From Ardenticatenaceae bacterium (GTDB lineage Bacteria; Chloroflexota; Anaerolineae; Promineifilales; Promineifilaceae), in NCBI GenBank assembly GCA_020634565.1, contig JACKBN010000002.1, positions 558,001 through 622,000 of the forward strand: 64,000 bases of DNA. The letters run 5' to 3'. Positions within the stretch are counted from its first letter, which is position 1. Every line of letters starts with the position of its first letter. Made by a program: the position numbers and the translations under genes. Shown in pieces: positions 17,133 through 25,337 of the stretch. The notes under the pieces were generated by a model. It had not been told where the DNA came from and made no database searches. It worked only from the letters and a program-made list of their open reading frames with translations.

Positions 17133-18953
17133 ATGATGCCCCAAGATACAGAATTGAATGATTTGCGGTCTATCGTGGAGGAATCAACAAACTCCGTCGA
17201 TAGGATTGATGCGGGAATCAAGTCTCTTTACCCGCTTATCGCTACGCTAAAACAAAATCCAGACGGCGAAAAATACACAAAGTTGGTAGAAGCCATTGAT
17301 GAAATCGTCAAGACGTGGCAAGTGGTAGACGATGCCTTTACCAAAGTATTTTTGCTCTTTAGCCCCAAAGGCGATCTTCTGGATGCCTTGCCCGATCTGC
17401 TAGATATCGACGCTGACCAGCTCGGTGCCACCGTGCGAGAAGGGCGCGGTCACTGCCATCGCATTGGCGAAATTTACTGGCTCCATATCAAAGATTGGGG
17501 CGATTCTGTGCTGACAATCGATGAGCAACAAACCTTAGGCCATGCTTTTGAGCTTCTGGGCAATGCCGATCTGGATGTTTTCCAACCGATGGAGGCATTA
17601 GCGGCCGAGACTGGCAGCGTGGCCAGCAAAATTGTGGCGCGGGTCATGGCCGATCAATCCGACGAGGCGCGTCAAGTCGCCAAGGGTTTATACGCGCTTG
17701 TCACACCTTTTCGACGCCAAATCACCATCTCGCTTTCAGAATTGAAGCGATTTCAACAACAATTTGCCGAAATCGCACCAGAAGAAATGCAGTTGCCGCA
17801 GATCATCATCGGTGAGGGTGGCGTATATGTGGGCGGCGATCAAATTACAGTGGGTGACATTATCGATTCTCAAGGGATTGCCATTGGTAACGCAGCCGAA
17901 GCAAATGTTGTTGTAGATTATGAGCAGATGGTCGTAGCCGAATTTGATGCAGAACCCCAAATGATTGAGGTTCAACCTCTGCAAGAAGCGTATGAGGCGA
18001 TGCCCGCCAGTGTCGTAGAACCAATGGAAGAGATGGCCAGCAATGACGGTGCCAAAGGGATCGAACTGCCAGAGCAAGACGAAACAGTTTGGCAAACGCG
18101 TCGGGTCGATTTGGCAATGCCATCCACAGCCACCATAAACGAAACAACTGAACTGCGCGCCCTGATTGCCCTGCTCGGTTCGGATGGCTTGCGCAAGCAT
18201 TTGCCGGATTTTACGGAAGGAGGTGCCCTCATTAGGGATGATGATGTGCGAGACGATGCCCAGGTCGATTTGCAATTTCCAGCAGATAATCGGCCGTTAA
18301 TCATCTACATGCGCCCGGAACCTAACGTCGATGATTTTGAAGTGATCACCAAGACGCGCCGCATTGTGCTTTTTCCCGACCGCGACAGCAACCAGCTCAC
18401 CTTTTTGCTCAAACCCTTGCGTGCGCTTGGCACCGCCTATGTGCCTGTGGAACTTTATGCAGATGCAGAATGCACAGAGCCGTTAGGCAGCGCTGGCACG
18501 GCTTCGATTCAGGTGATTACGGCCGTTTCTTCCACCGCCACGCACACGCCACAACCAGAAACCCCAGCGCCAGTTACCTATGTGATCAACGGCGGCACAG
18601 TCACTTTTGGCGATGTCACCACCGTGGGCAACATCACCGGCAGCAGCGGCATTGCCATCGGCACCCAGGCCACCGTCACCATCACTAACCAGTTTGAGCC
18701 ACTGCAAACTATCGCTGCCACCCTACCCTCGGCCGAAACCCGCGCCAACGTTGAGCAAAAGATTGATCTGTTACAGCGTGAGGTTGAAAAGGGAGAGTCG
18801 GCTGATGACGAAAAGATGGCCGATTTGATTGATGCAATTGTAGAAGCTGCGCCAACGGCCGTTCAAACCATCGTCAACTTGTTCACCAACGCCGTCATCG
18901 CCAAAGCCGCCGGAGCCGCCACCAAATACGTACTCAAGCGCATTAGCAAGTAA
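17133..18953 (+). CDS. Unknown protein with two glycine-rich tags and caspase-type tail
   Basis: 606 aa; no family recognised. Residues 1-220 are helical (IVEESTNSVDRIDAGIKSLY, KLVEAIDEIVKTWQVVDDAF) and may form a bundle. The island tag appears twice, at about 227-255 (VYVGGDQITVGDIIDSQGIA) and 485-515 (VGNITGSSGIAIGTQATV). Between them, about 370-465, is a probable beta-sandwich (RPLIIYMRPEPNVDDFEV). The C-terminal 70 residues match the caspase tail (ADDEKMADLIDAIVEAAPTA) closely in protein but differ at many silent sites, so both copies are under selection. The gap to the caspase gene is 41 bp. With two tags it could bridge tagged partners; this is inference. AGGAGA lies before ATG ATG, so the second ATG is also possible. 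Confidence 0.85.
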   Translation: MMPQDTELNDLRSIVEESTNSVDRIDAGIKSLYPLIATLKQNPDGEKYTKLVEAIDEIVKTWQVVDDAFTKVFLLFSPKGDLLDALPDLLDIDADQLGATVREGRGHCHRIGEIYWLHIKDWGDSVLTIDEQQTLGHAFELLGNADLDVFQPMEALAAETGSVASKIVARVMADQSDEARQVAKGLYALVTPFRRQITISLSELKRFQQQFAEIAPEEMQLPQIIIGEGGVYVGGDQITVGDIIDSQGIAIGNAAEANVVVDYEQMVVAEFDAEPQMIEVQPLQEAYEAMPASVVEPMEEMASNDGAKGIELPEQDETVWQTRRVDLAMPSTATINETTELRALIALLGSDGLRKHLPDFTEGGALIRDDDVRDDAQVDLQFPADNRPLIIYMRPEPNVDDFEVITKTRRIVLFPDRDSNQLTFLLKPLRALGTAYVPVELYADAECTEPLGSAGTASIQVITAVSSTATHTPQPETPAPVTYVINGGTVTFGDVTTVGNITGSSGIAIGTQATVTITNQFEPLQTIAATLPSAETRANVEQKIDLLQREVEKGESADDEKMADLIDAIVEAAPTAVQTIVNLFTNAVIAKAAGAATKYVLKRISK

Positions 18954-18963
18954 GGAGCATGCC

Positions 18964-20379
18964 ATGACAACATCCATTGGTTTTCATACGGCCGAACAAT
19001 CCGTCTTCCAATCCGCCTTTCTGGAAGTATTGGCTGAAGAGAGTGCGCAACCGGATGGTTTGGAAAAATCAGTTTTCGACGCTGCTGGCTTGGGCATCAA
19101 GGCAGAAAATGATGTGATGCAGACGCTGGCCAACGTGCTGGACCCCCACGCCAAAGGCGGCGACGATCTGTTTAGCACGATGGGGGTTTGCGTGCAGTAC
19201 ACGCTGGAATTGGCCAAAGCGAAAGCGTTTAAGCAAGAGGATGAAATCGAACGGCTGCAAAACATCCTCACGGCCAGCATGTGCGATGCGATTAACTGGG
19301 CCAAAATCGCCACCGTGGCGGCAGGCTACTACAAACTAAGTGGCAACAAACCCGTTTACCGCAAGCCTGCTAACAATGACGATTTTGTCTATCCCCTGCC
19401 AGCCGGCCAGGATGAGACCTTAACCATCGGCCTAATTGCCGATTGGGGCTCAGGTGAGCGCGTGGCAGAGTTAGTTTTTGAAGAAATGTGCCTGCACAAG
19501 CCAGAAGCCATCATTCATTTGGGGGATGTGTATTATTCGGGCACGGCCAAGGAGCAAGCAGAAAACTTCACCGATATCGTCAACCGCATTCGCGAAGATC
19601 ATCCGTGTGCGCTGTACAATTTACCCGGCAACCACGATTATTACGCAGGCGGTGCCGCCTTCTACGATGAGCTACCCCGCCTCAACCAGCCGCCCGCCGC
19701 TCCCGCCAGCACACCACAGCAAGAAGCCAGCTTCTTCTGCCTGCGCAACGATCATTGGCAAATTCATGGGCTAGACACCGGCTATCATGACCATGATTAC
19801 TTCAAACACGCCGTGGATAACACGCGCAAACTGCTGCAAGGCATCGGCCCCGACCATGAAACCTATCTCACCGATGAAGAATTGGCCTGGCATCAGGATA
19901 AGCTCAATACCAAGGGCAATCGTCGGGTGATTTTCCTCTCGCACCATCAACTGTTTTCAGCCTATGGCAAGATTGGCAAAGCGTATGTAAACAACCATCT
20001 GCGGGAACAATTCAGTGATGCGCTGCAAAATCAGGAAATCGACGCCTGGTTTTGGGGACATGAGCATACGCTACAGATTTACGGATCACATCTGGGTTTA
20101 GACAAAGGACGCTGTATTGGCTACGGCGCCTTTCCTATTTTTGCTCAGGAAAATCCATATGAACTTGGCGAGGATTTGCCGGAAGAAATGAAAAAGGAAC
20201 TGATTGACGCGATGGAGCGAATCGAGCTATCCGTAGATTCGAGGTCTGGCGTGTATGAACACGGCTATGTGATTTTGAAGTTACGGCCGTCCGGCCAACC
20301 CTCCCAAGCAATTTATTACACGGTGCCGGGGGATGGCAGCCAAGCCATCAGCACCGAAATTTTCCGCGAAACGTTATAA
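18964..20379 (+). CDS. Calcineurin-like metallophosphoesterase
   Basis: 471 aa. A helical N-terminal region (about 1-135) precedes a metallophosphoesterase domain with the full two-metal motif set: IADWGSG (a DxG variant), HLGDVYY, LPGNHDYY, LSHHQ and FWGHEHT. Enzymes of this fold hydrolyse phosphomonoesters, phosphodiesters, cyclic nucleotides or nucleic acids; the substrate cannot be told. It lies 10 bp after the previous gene and 16 bp before the next, so it belongs firmly to the operon. It is the one protein among the last six island genes without the glycine-rich tag, which would fit a free enzyme, perhaps an effector or a signal-removal enzyme. Confidence 0.9.
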   Translation: MTTSIGFHTAEQSVFQSAFLEVLAEESAQPDGLEKSVFDAAGLGIKAENDVMQTLANVLDPHAKGGDDLFSTMGVCVQYTLELAKAKAFKQEDEIERLQNILTASMCDAINWAKIATVAAGYYKLSGNKPVYRKPANNDDFVYPLPAGQDETLTIGLIADWGSGERVAELVFEEMCLHKPEAIIHLGDVYYSGTAKEQAENFTDIVNRIREDHPCALYNLPGNHDYYAGGAAFYDELPRLNQPPAAPASTPQQEASFFCLRNDHWQIHGLDTGYHDHDYFKHAVDNTRKLLQGIGPDHETYLTDEELAWHQDKLNTKGNRRVIFLSHHQLFSAYGKIGKAYVNNHLREQFSDALQNQEIDAWFWGHEHTLQIYGSHLGLDKGRCIGYGAFPIFAQENPYELGEDLPEEMKKELIDAMERIELSVDSRSGVYEHGYVILKLRPSGQPSQAIYYTVPGDGSQAISTEIFRETL

Positions 20380-20395
20380 GAAGGGCAAGGTAAAA

Positions 20396-21283
20396 ATGGC
20401 AACCAACAGTGCAAAATATCTCTCCACGCTGCACAAGCAGATTGACCAATATTTTAGTTTCAGTGAAGTGCGCACGCTTTGTTTCAATTTAGGCGTCGAT
20501 TACGAAAATATTCCTGGCGACCACCGCTCGGCATTTATTCGCAATTTGATTGTGTCGCTGGCGAAGCAGAATCGGCTGCAAGAATTGATTGAAGAGGTGC
20601 GAGCCGAACGTGCTTTTGTCGATTGGCAAGATGTCCCGGCTAATTTTGAGCTGCCTTCCAATATTGCTCAAGAAAACATTCAACAAGTTGTGAATTACCA
20701 TGTGTACAGCGGGGATGTGATTCATGGAAATGTTGACAAATCAACAACTTATAATCAACAAGGGCAAATTGTACATGGCCCTCAAATCAATGCCGCTGGG
20801 GACGCTAACATCGGCCAGATTGGTGACAAGATCGATACTGGCGGGGGCGATTACGTCGGCGGCGACAAATTTCAGGGTGACAAGGTTGGTGGAGACAAAA
20901 TTAGCGTGGGCAACATTGAAAATGCGCAAGGCGTTGCCATTGGTGGTGGCGCTTCAGCAAATGTGAATAGAGACGCGGCTCCGGCGGAACGGCCGTCTCC
21001 CACCCACACAGCGCCAACAATCAGCAACATCACCGTGCAAGAAGCCGTAGACAAGGTAAATCGCTACCTGCAAATGGCCTCCGATGGCCAAAAAGAAGCA
21101 GCAGTCGAATTGACCAACGGCATGAACCTCATTCTCAGGTTGGCGGCGCAGCAGCCAGCCGATGCCCTACACCTAAAACTGATCTGCCTGGGTCAGCAGC
21201 AGCTAGCTCAAGAACTTGCCAGTGATGTGGCGGGGCTTGATCTAGTGGTGGCGCAGTTTGTAACGGCCGTTCAAAACCAATAA
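20396..21283 (+). CDS. Death-like/effector-associated domain adaptor with glycine-rich tag
   Basis: 295 aa from the ATG at 20396; the longer frame from 20333 overlaps the previous gene and has no ribosome binding site. Residues 1-80 are a six-helix-like domain with SFSEVRTLCFNLGVDYENIP and a following ELIEEVRAER, a pattern found next to TIR, caspase and WD40 domains in Chloroflexota and Cyanobacteria and treated as an effector-associated or death-like adaptor domain. Residues about 140-180 hold the island tag (GDYVGGDKFQGDKVGGDKIS, then GVAIGGGASA). A helical C terminus completes it. There is no catalytic domain. It could join tagged proteins to a partner elsewhere that has the same helical domain. 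Confidence 0.82.
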   Translation: MATNSAKYLSTLHKQIDQYFSFSEVRTLCFNLGVDYENIPGDHRSAFIRNLIVSLAKQNRLQELIEEVRAERAFVDWQDVPANFELPSNIAQENIQQVVNYHVYSGDVIHGNVDKSTTYNQQGQIVHGPQINAAGDANIGQIGDKIDTGGGDYVGGDKFQGDKVGGDKISVGNIENAQGVAIGGGASANVNRDAAPAERPSPTHTAPTISNITVQEAVDKVNRYLQMASDGQKEAAVELTNGMNLILRLAAQQPADALHLKLICLGQQQLAQELASDVAGLDLVVAQFVTAVQNQ

Positions 21284-21308
21284 CCGCATTTCCCCGGAAA
21301 CTTCTACT

Positions 21309-24300
21309 ATGAGTGAAACTGATCCACAAACCAGTGGCGACCACATCGAAGTTGGCAAAATAAAAAATGGCAAAGCGATCGCCATTGGTCGGGGCGCAAC
21401 GGCCGTTTACCAGGGACTGACGTATGATGAAGTCGTTGCCCTACTCGCTGAACTCAAAAATCAGGACCAACCAACGGTATGGAACGGCCGTATCCCCTAC
21501 CTTGGCCTCAGTGCATACCAGGAAGCCGACGCCCGCTACTTTTTTGGCCGGGAAAGCTTGGTGGAGCAACTGCTCCAGCGCGTGCAGACTGCCAACTTCA
21601 TCACCATTGCCGGGCCGTCCGGCAGCGGCAAATCGTCGGTGGCGCGGGCTGGATTGTTTCATGCGCTGCGCCAGGGCACCAAGATTGAAAACAGCGACCG
21701 CTGGCGGTTGGCCACCATGCAGCCCAAAGGCAATCCCATCGAGCAGTTGGCCCAGGCCATCGAGCGGCTTACCAAAACGCCCGGCACAGGCGACCATCTG
21801 CGCCAAAACAGCCAGAAAAACCCGCTGGCGCTGCACCAGCAGGCCGAAACCTTGCTCAGCGAAGACCCCAGCCAACGCTTTGTCCTACTGGTAGACCAGT
21901 TTGAGGAGCTGTTCACCCAAACCAAAGACGCTGCCGTGCGCCAGACGTTTATCAACCTGCTCACCGAGGCGGCGCAAGCAGCAGACAGTCGCTGCCGCAT
22001 CCTCATCTCCCTGCGCTCCGATTTTGTTTCTAACTGCGCCAGCCACGAGCAGCTGCGCGAGCTGATGAGTCAACAGTTCCAGTTGGTAGGCGCGATGGCC
22101 CCGCGCGACCTGGCCAAAGCGATTACCCTGCCCGCCCTGGAAGTGGGCGCCGAAATTGACCCCAAGCTCGTTTCCCAAATCATTGCCGACATGAAAGGCT
22201 CCCCCGACGCGCTGCCGCTGATGAGCTTTGCCCTGCGTGACTTGTTTGAAGTGGAGAAAACCCAAAAGGGCAAACCAATGGATTTGACCCTGCCCGAATA
22301 CGTACAGCGTGGCGGTCTGGAAAAAGCGCTGGAAGAACACGCCAACAAAGTGTTCAACAACTTCACCGCTGAGCAAAAAGAGATTGCCAAAAACATCTTC
22401 TCCAAGCTGATTGAGGTGGGGCAAGGGCGCGTAGACACCCGCCGCACCGCCACTTTTGCCGAACTGGTGCCCGCAGGCAGCAGCGCCGCCGCCGTCACCA
22501 CCGTCCTGAGCGATTTGGCCGACGTGCGTCTGGTAACCACCAGCGACCTGGCTGTGGTGGAAGGCCAACCCGTTACCACCAGCAGTCAGGAAGCCACCGT
22601 CACCATCGCTCATGAAAAAATGATAGACGCCTGGCCCTGGCTGCGCACCCTGGTAGACGAAAACCGCGACCTCATTGCCCTGCAAAACCAGATTAACAAT
22701 GATGCCAAGGCGTGGGCGAAAGAGCAGGACAAAGGTTACTTGTATCGCGGAGCACGTTTGGCCCAAATGAAAGCCAAACTGGCAGAACTGAAGCCGGGCC
22801 TAAATAATTTAGCTGAAACGTTTATCCAGGCTTGTTTGGAGGAAGAAGAAGCGGAGCGCAAAGCGAAAGAGGAGCGCATTCAAAAAGAGGAGGCTTTGAG
22901 ACAGGAGCAGGCAAATGCAGGCCGCTTTCGTCGCTTAACGCGATGGTTAACGGTTGCTGCTGTTATCGCTGTCATTGCCACGATTGTTGCCCTCATATTT
23001 CTAAATAATTCAGTAAGACAAACCTATGCAGCCAGACAAGCGCAAGGCGAAGCTGTTGCCAATCAACAAGAAGCTGTCGCAGCCCGAGCCACCTCAGATT
23101 TTAATGCGGCGGTTGCCTCCACCCGTGAGACGGATGCACTTGCGGCCGAAGCGGAAGCCCGCATGGCGGAAGCTACTTCAGAAGCAAATGCCAGTTTAGC
23201 TAGTACCCGTGAAGCAGAGGCTCTTGCCGCGGAAGCAGAAGTGCAGCAGCTAAAAACTATTATTCAAGCTAATCAATTGGCAGGATTAGTGCCCTTCGAG
23301 GTAGAGAATGATCCAGAAAGAGCCCTGTTGATGGCGGTGGCCGGTTTTCGCCTGAGCCAACAACCAAATACGTACAGTTCATTGGTAACAGCCTTACAAA
23401 CGCCTTACCGAACCAGCTTGCGCGGTCATAAAGATGCTGTCTGGTCAGCAACTTTTAGCCCCGATGGGGAGCGGATCGTGACAGCCAGCTCAGACGGGAC
23501 GGTGCGGATGTGGGACCTAGTGGGGAATGAACTGGCGGTGCTGAGCGGACATGGGGGTTGGGTCAGGTCAGCAACTTTTAGCCCCAATGGGGAGCGGATC
23601 GTGACAGCCACTGACGGGACGGTGAGGCTGTGGGATCAGGTGGGGAACGAACTGGTGGTGCTCAGTGTGAATGGGGTCAGGTCGGCAACTTTTAGCCCTG
23701 ATGGAGAGCAGATCGTGACGGCTAGCCGGGACGGGACTGCGCGGCTGTGGGACTTGGCAGGAGACGAACTAGCGGTGCTGAATGGACATGGGGATTGGGT
23801 CAACTCAGCAACATTTAGTCCTGATGGAAAGCAGATCATGACAGCTAGTGATGATGGGACGGTACGGCTGTGGGACTTGGCGGGGAACGAACTTGCTATG
23901 CTAAGCGGATTCGGAGATTTGGTCAACTCAGCAACATTTAGCCTGGATTTGGAGCGGGTTGTAACAGCCAACGGGGACAGGACAGCGCGGCTATGGGACT
24001 TGGCAGGAAATGAACTGGGAAAGTTCAGCGGACATGGGAGTGAAGTCTACTCAGCAACTTTTAGCCCCAATGGAGAGCAGATTGTGACAGCTAATGATGA
24101 CGGTACGGCACGGCTGTGGGACTTGGCGGGGAACGAACTCGCAGTGCTGAATGGGCATGAAGGTGGGGTTTGGTCAGCAACTTTTAGCCCTGATGGAAAG
24201 CAGATCTTGACGGCTAGCCGGGACGGGACGGCGCGGCTATGGGACTTGGCAGGAGACGAACTAGCGGTGCTGAATGGACATGGGGATTGGGTCAACTCAG

Positions 24301-25298
24301 CAACATTTAGTCCTGATGGAAAGCAGATCATGACAGCTAGTGATGATGGGACGGTACGGCTGTGGGACTTGGCGGGGAACGAACTCGCAGTGCTGAATGG
24401 GCATGAGGGTGGGGTTTGGTCAGCAACTTTTAGCCCCGATGGAGAGCAGATCGTGACGGCTAGCCGGGACGGGACGGCGCGGCTATGGGACTTGGCAGGG
24501 TACGAACTAGCAGTACTGATTGGGCATGAGGATTGGGTCAACTCGGCAACATTCAGTCCTGATGGAGAACGGATCGTGACGGCTAGCCGGGATGGGACCG
24601 TGCGGGTGTGGGACTTGGCAGGAAATGAACTAGCGATACTAAGTGGGAACGGGGGTGGAGTCTGGTCAGCGATGTTTAGCCCTGATGGTGAGCAGATTGT
24701 TACGGCTGGCGACGACGGGACAGCACGGCTGTGGGACTTGACGGGGAACGAACTGGTGACATTTAATGGACATATGAATGTGGTCAACTTAGCGACATTC
24801 AGCCCAGATGGAGAACGCATCGTGACGGCTAGCCGGGACTGGGATGCACGGCTGTGGGACCTAGCAGGGAACGCATTGGCTATACTGAACAGACATGGGG
24901 ATTGGGTTCGAACAGCAACTTTTAGCCCCGATGGAGAGCAGATACTGACCGCAAGCGATGACGGGACGGCGCGGCTGTGGGACCTGGCGGGGAACGAATT
25001 AATGGTGCTGAACGAACATGAGAAATGGGTCTGGTCAGCAATGTTTAGCCCTGATGGAGAGCGGATCGTTACTGCCAATTGGGACTGGACAGCGCGAATA
25101 TGGCCAAACTACACAAAAAATTATATTGTTAGCCAGGCTTTCAATCGGACTCAGCGTGGTTTAAATGAAACGGAATGTCAGCAATATTTTCGAGATGATT
25201 TGGAGGCTTGCCCACGCAGCAAGCGGGCGCTTTTTGAGCCGTTGGTTGCATACCTCACACCGGAACAGCAAGCGGATTGGCAAAGCCTGAAAGAATAA
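21309..25298 (+). CDS. nSTAND NTPase with membrane helix and 14 WD40 repeats
   Basis: 1329 aa. The tag VGKIKNGKAIAIGRGATAV is at 15-33. An nSTAND1-type NTPase domain follows from about 64 (YLGLSAYQEADARYFFGRES), with Walker A GPSGSGKSS near 101-109 and Walker B FVLLVDQFEELF near 190. A coiled coil (about 500-545) precedes one transmembrane helix (about 546-568, LTVAAVIAVIATIVALIFL), then an Ala/Glu-rich coiled coil (about 570-650). Fourteen WD40 repeats (about 705-1285) make two seven-bladed propellers. The likely arrangement is an oligomerising sensor at the membrane; which face the propellers occupy is not settled. Repeats 3-4 and 7-8 are nearly identical in DNA. The Shine-Dalgarno is weak. 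It is the last gene of the island and faces a convergent gene. Confidence 0.92.
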   Translation: MSETDPQTSGDHIEVGKIKNGKAIAIGRGATAVYQGLTYDEVVALLAELKNQDQPTVWNGRIPYLGLSAYQEADARYFFGRESLVEQLLQRVQTANFITIAGPSGSGKSSVARAGLFHALRQGTKIENSDRWRLATMQPKGNPIEQLAQAIERLTKTPGTGDHLRQNSQKNPLALHQQAETLLSEDPSQRFVLLVDQFEELFTQTKDAAVRQTFINLLTEAAQAADSRCRILISLRSDFVSNCASHEQLRELMSQQFQLVGAMAPRDLAKAITLPALEVGAEIDPKLVSQIIADMKGSPDALPLMSFALRDLFEVEKTQKGKPMDLTLPEYVQRGGLEKALEEHANKVFNNFTAEQKEIAKNIFSKLIEVGQGRVDTRRTATFAELVPAGSSAAAVTTVLSDLADVRLVTTSDLAVVEGQPVTTSSQEATVTIAHEKMIDAWPWLRTLVDENRDLIALQNQINNDAKAWAKEQDKGYLYRGARLAQMKAKLAELKPGLNNLAETFIQACLEEEEAERKAKEERIQKEEALRQEQANAGRFRRLTRWLTVAAVIAVIATIVALIFLNNSVRQTYAARQAQGEAVANQQEAVAARATSDFNAAVASTRETDALAAEAEARMAEATSEANASLASTREAEALAAEAEVQQLKTIIQANQLAGLVPFEVENDPERALLMAVAGFRLSQQPNTYSSLVTALQTPYRTSLRGHKDAVWSATFSPDGERIVTASSDGTVRMWDLVGNELAVLSGHGGWVRSATFSPNGERIVTATDGTVRLWDQVGNELVVLSVNGVRSATFSPDGEQIVTASRDGTARLWDLAGDELAVLNGHGDWVNSATFSPDGKQIMTASDDGTVRLWDLAGNELAMLSGFGDLVNSATFSLDLERVVTANGDRTARLWDLAGNELGKFSGHGSEVYSATFSPNGEQIVTANDDGTARLWDLAGNELAVLNGHEGGVWSATFSPDGKQILTASRDGTARLWDLAGDELAVLNGHGDWVNSATFSPDGKQIMTASDDGTVRLWDLAGNELAVLNGHEGGVWSATFSPDGEQIVTASRDGTARLWDLAGYELAVLIGHEDWVNSATFSPDGERIVTASRDGTVRVWDLAGNELAILSGNGGGVWSAMFSPDGEQIVTAGDDGTARLWDLTGNELVTFNGHMNVVNLATFSPDGERIVTASRDWDARLWDLAGNALAILNRHGDWVRTATFSPDGEQILTASDDGTARLWDLAGNELMVLNEHEKWVWSAMFSPDGERIVTANWDWTARIWPNYTKNYIVSQAFNRTQRGLNETECQQYFRDDLEACPRSKRALFEPLVAYLTPEQQADWQSLKE
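23425..25104 (+). repeat. WD40 coding repeats, about 123-bp period, 14 copies
   Basis: Fourteen in-frame units coding for GHxxxVxSATFSPDGxxIVTA - DGTARLWDLAGNELAVL. Period is 41 codons, with small deletions in units 2 and 3. Bases 23717-23893 and 24209-24385 (units 3-4 and 7-8) match over 177 bp with only two differences by eye, at an offset of exactly four units (492 bp), which points to recent duplication or gene conversion inside the propeller. Confidence 0.93.
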
Positions 25299-25337
25299 GC
25301 TCAAAATATCCAGCAGGCTCTGCCAAAAATCGGTCCG

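Noticed and set aside
24047..25078. 343-aa repetitive minus-strand frame
   Set aside because: Antisense translation of the WD40 repeats, which explains its periodicity.
23425..25104. Regular repeats considered as a CRISPR array
   Set aside because: Period of 123 bp, in frame throughout, no spacers; they encode WD40 blades.
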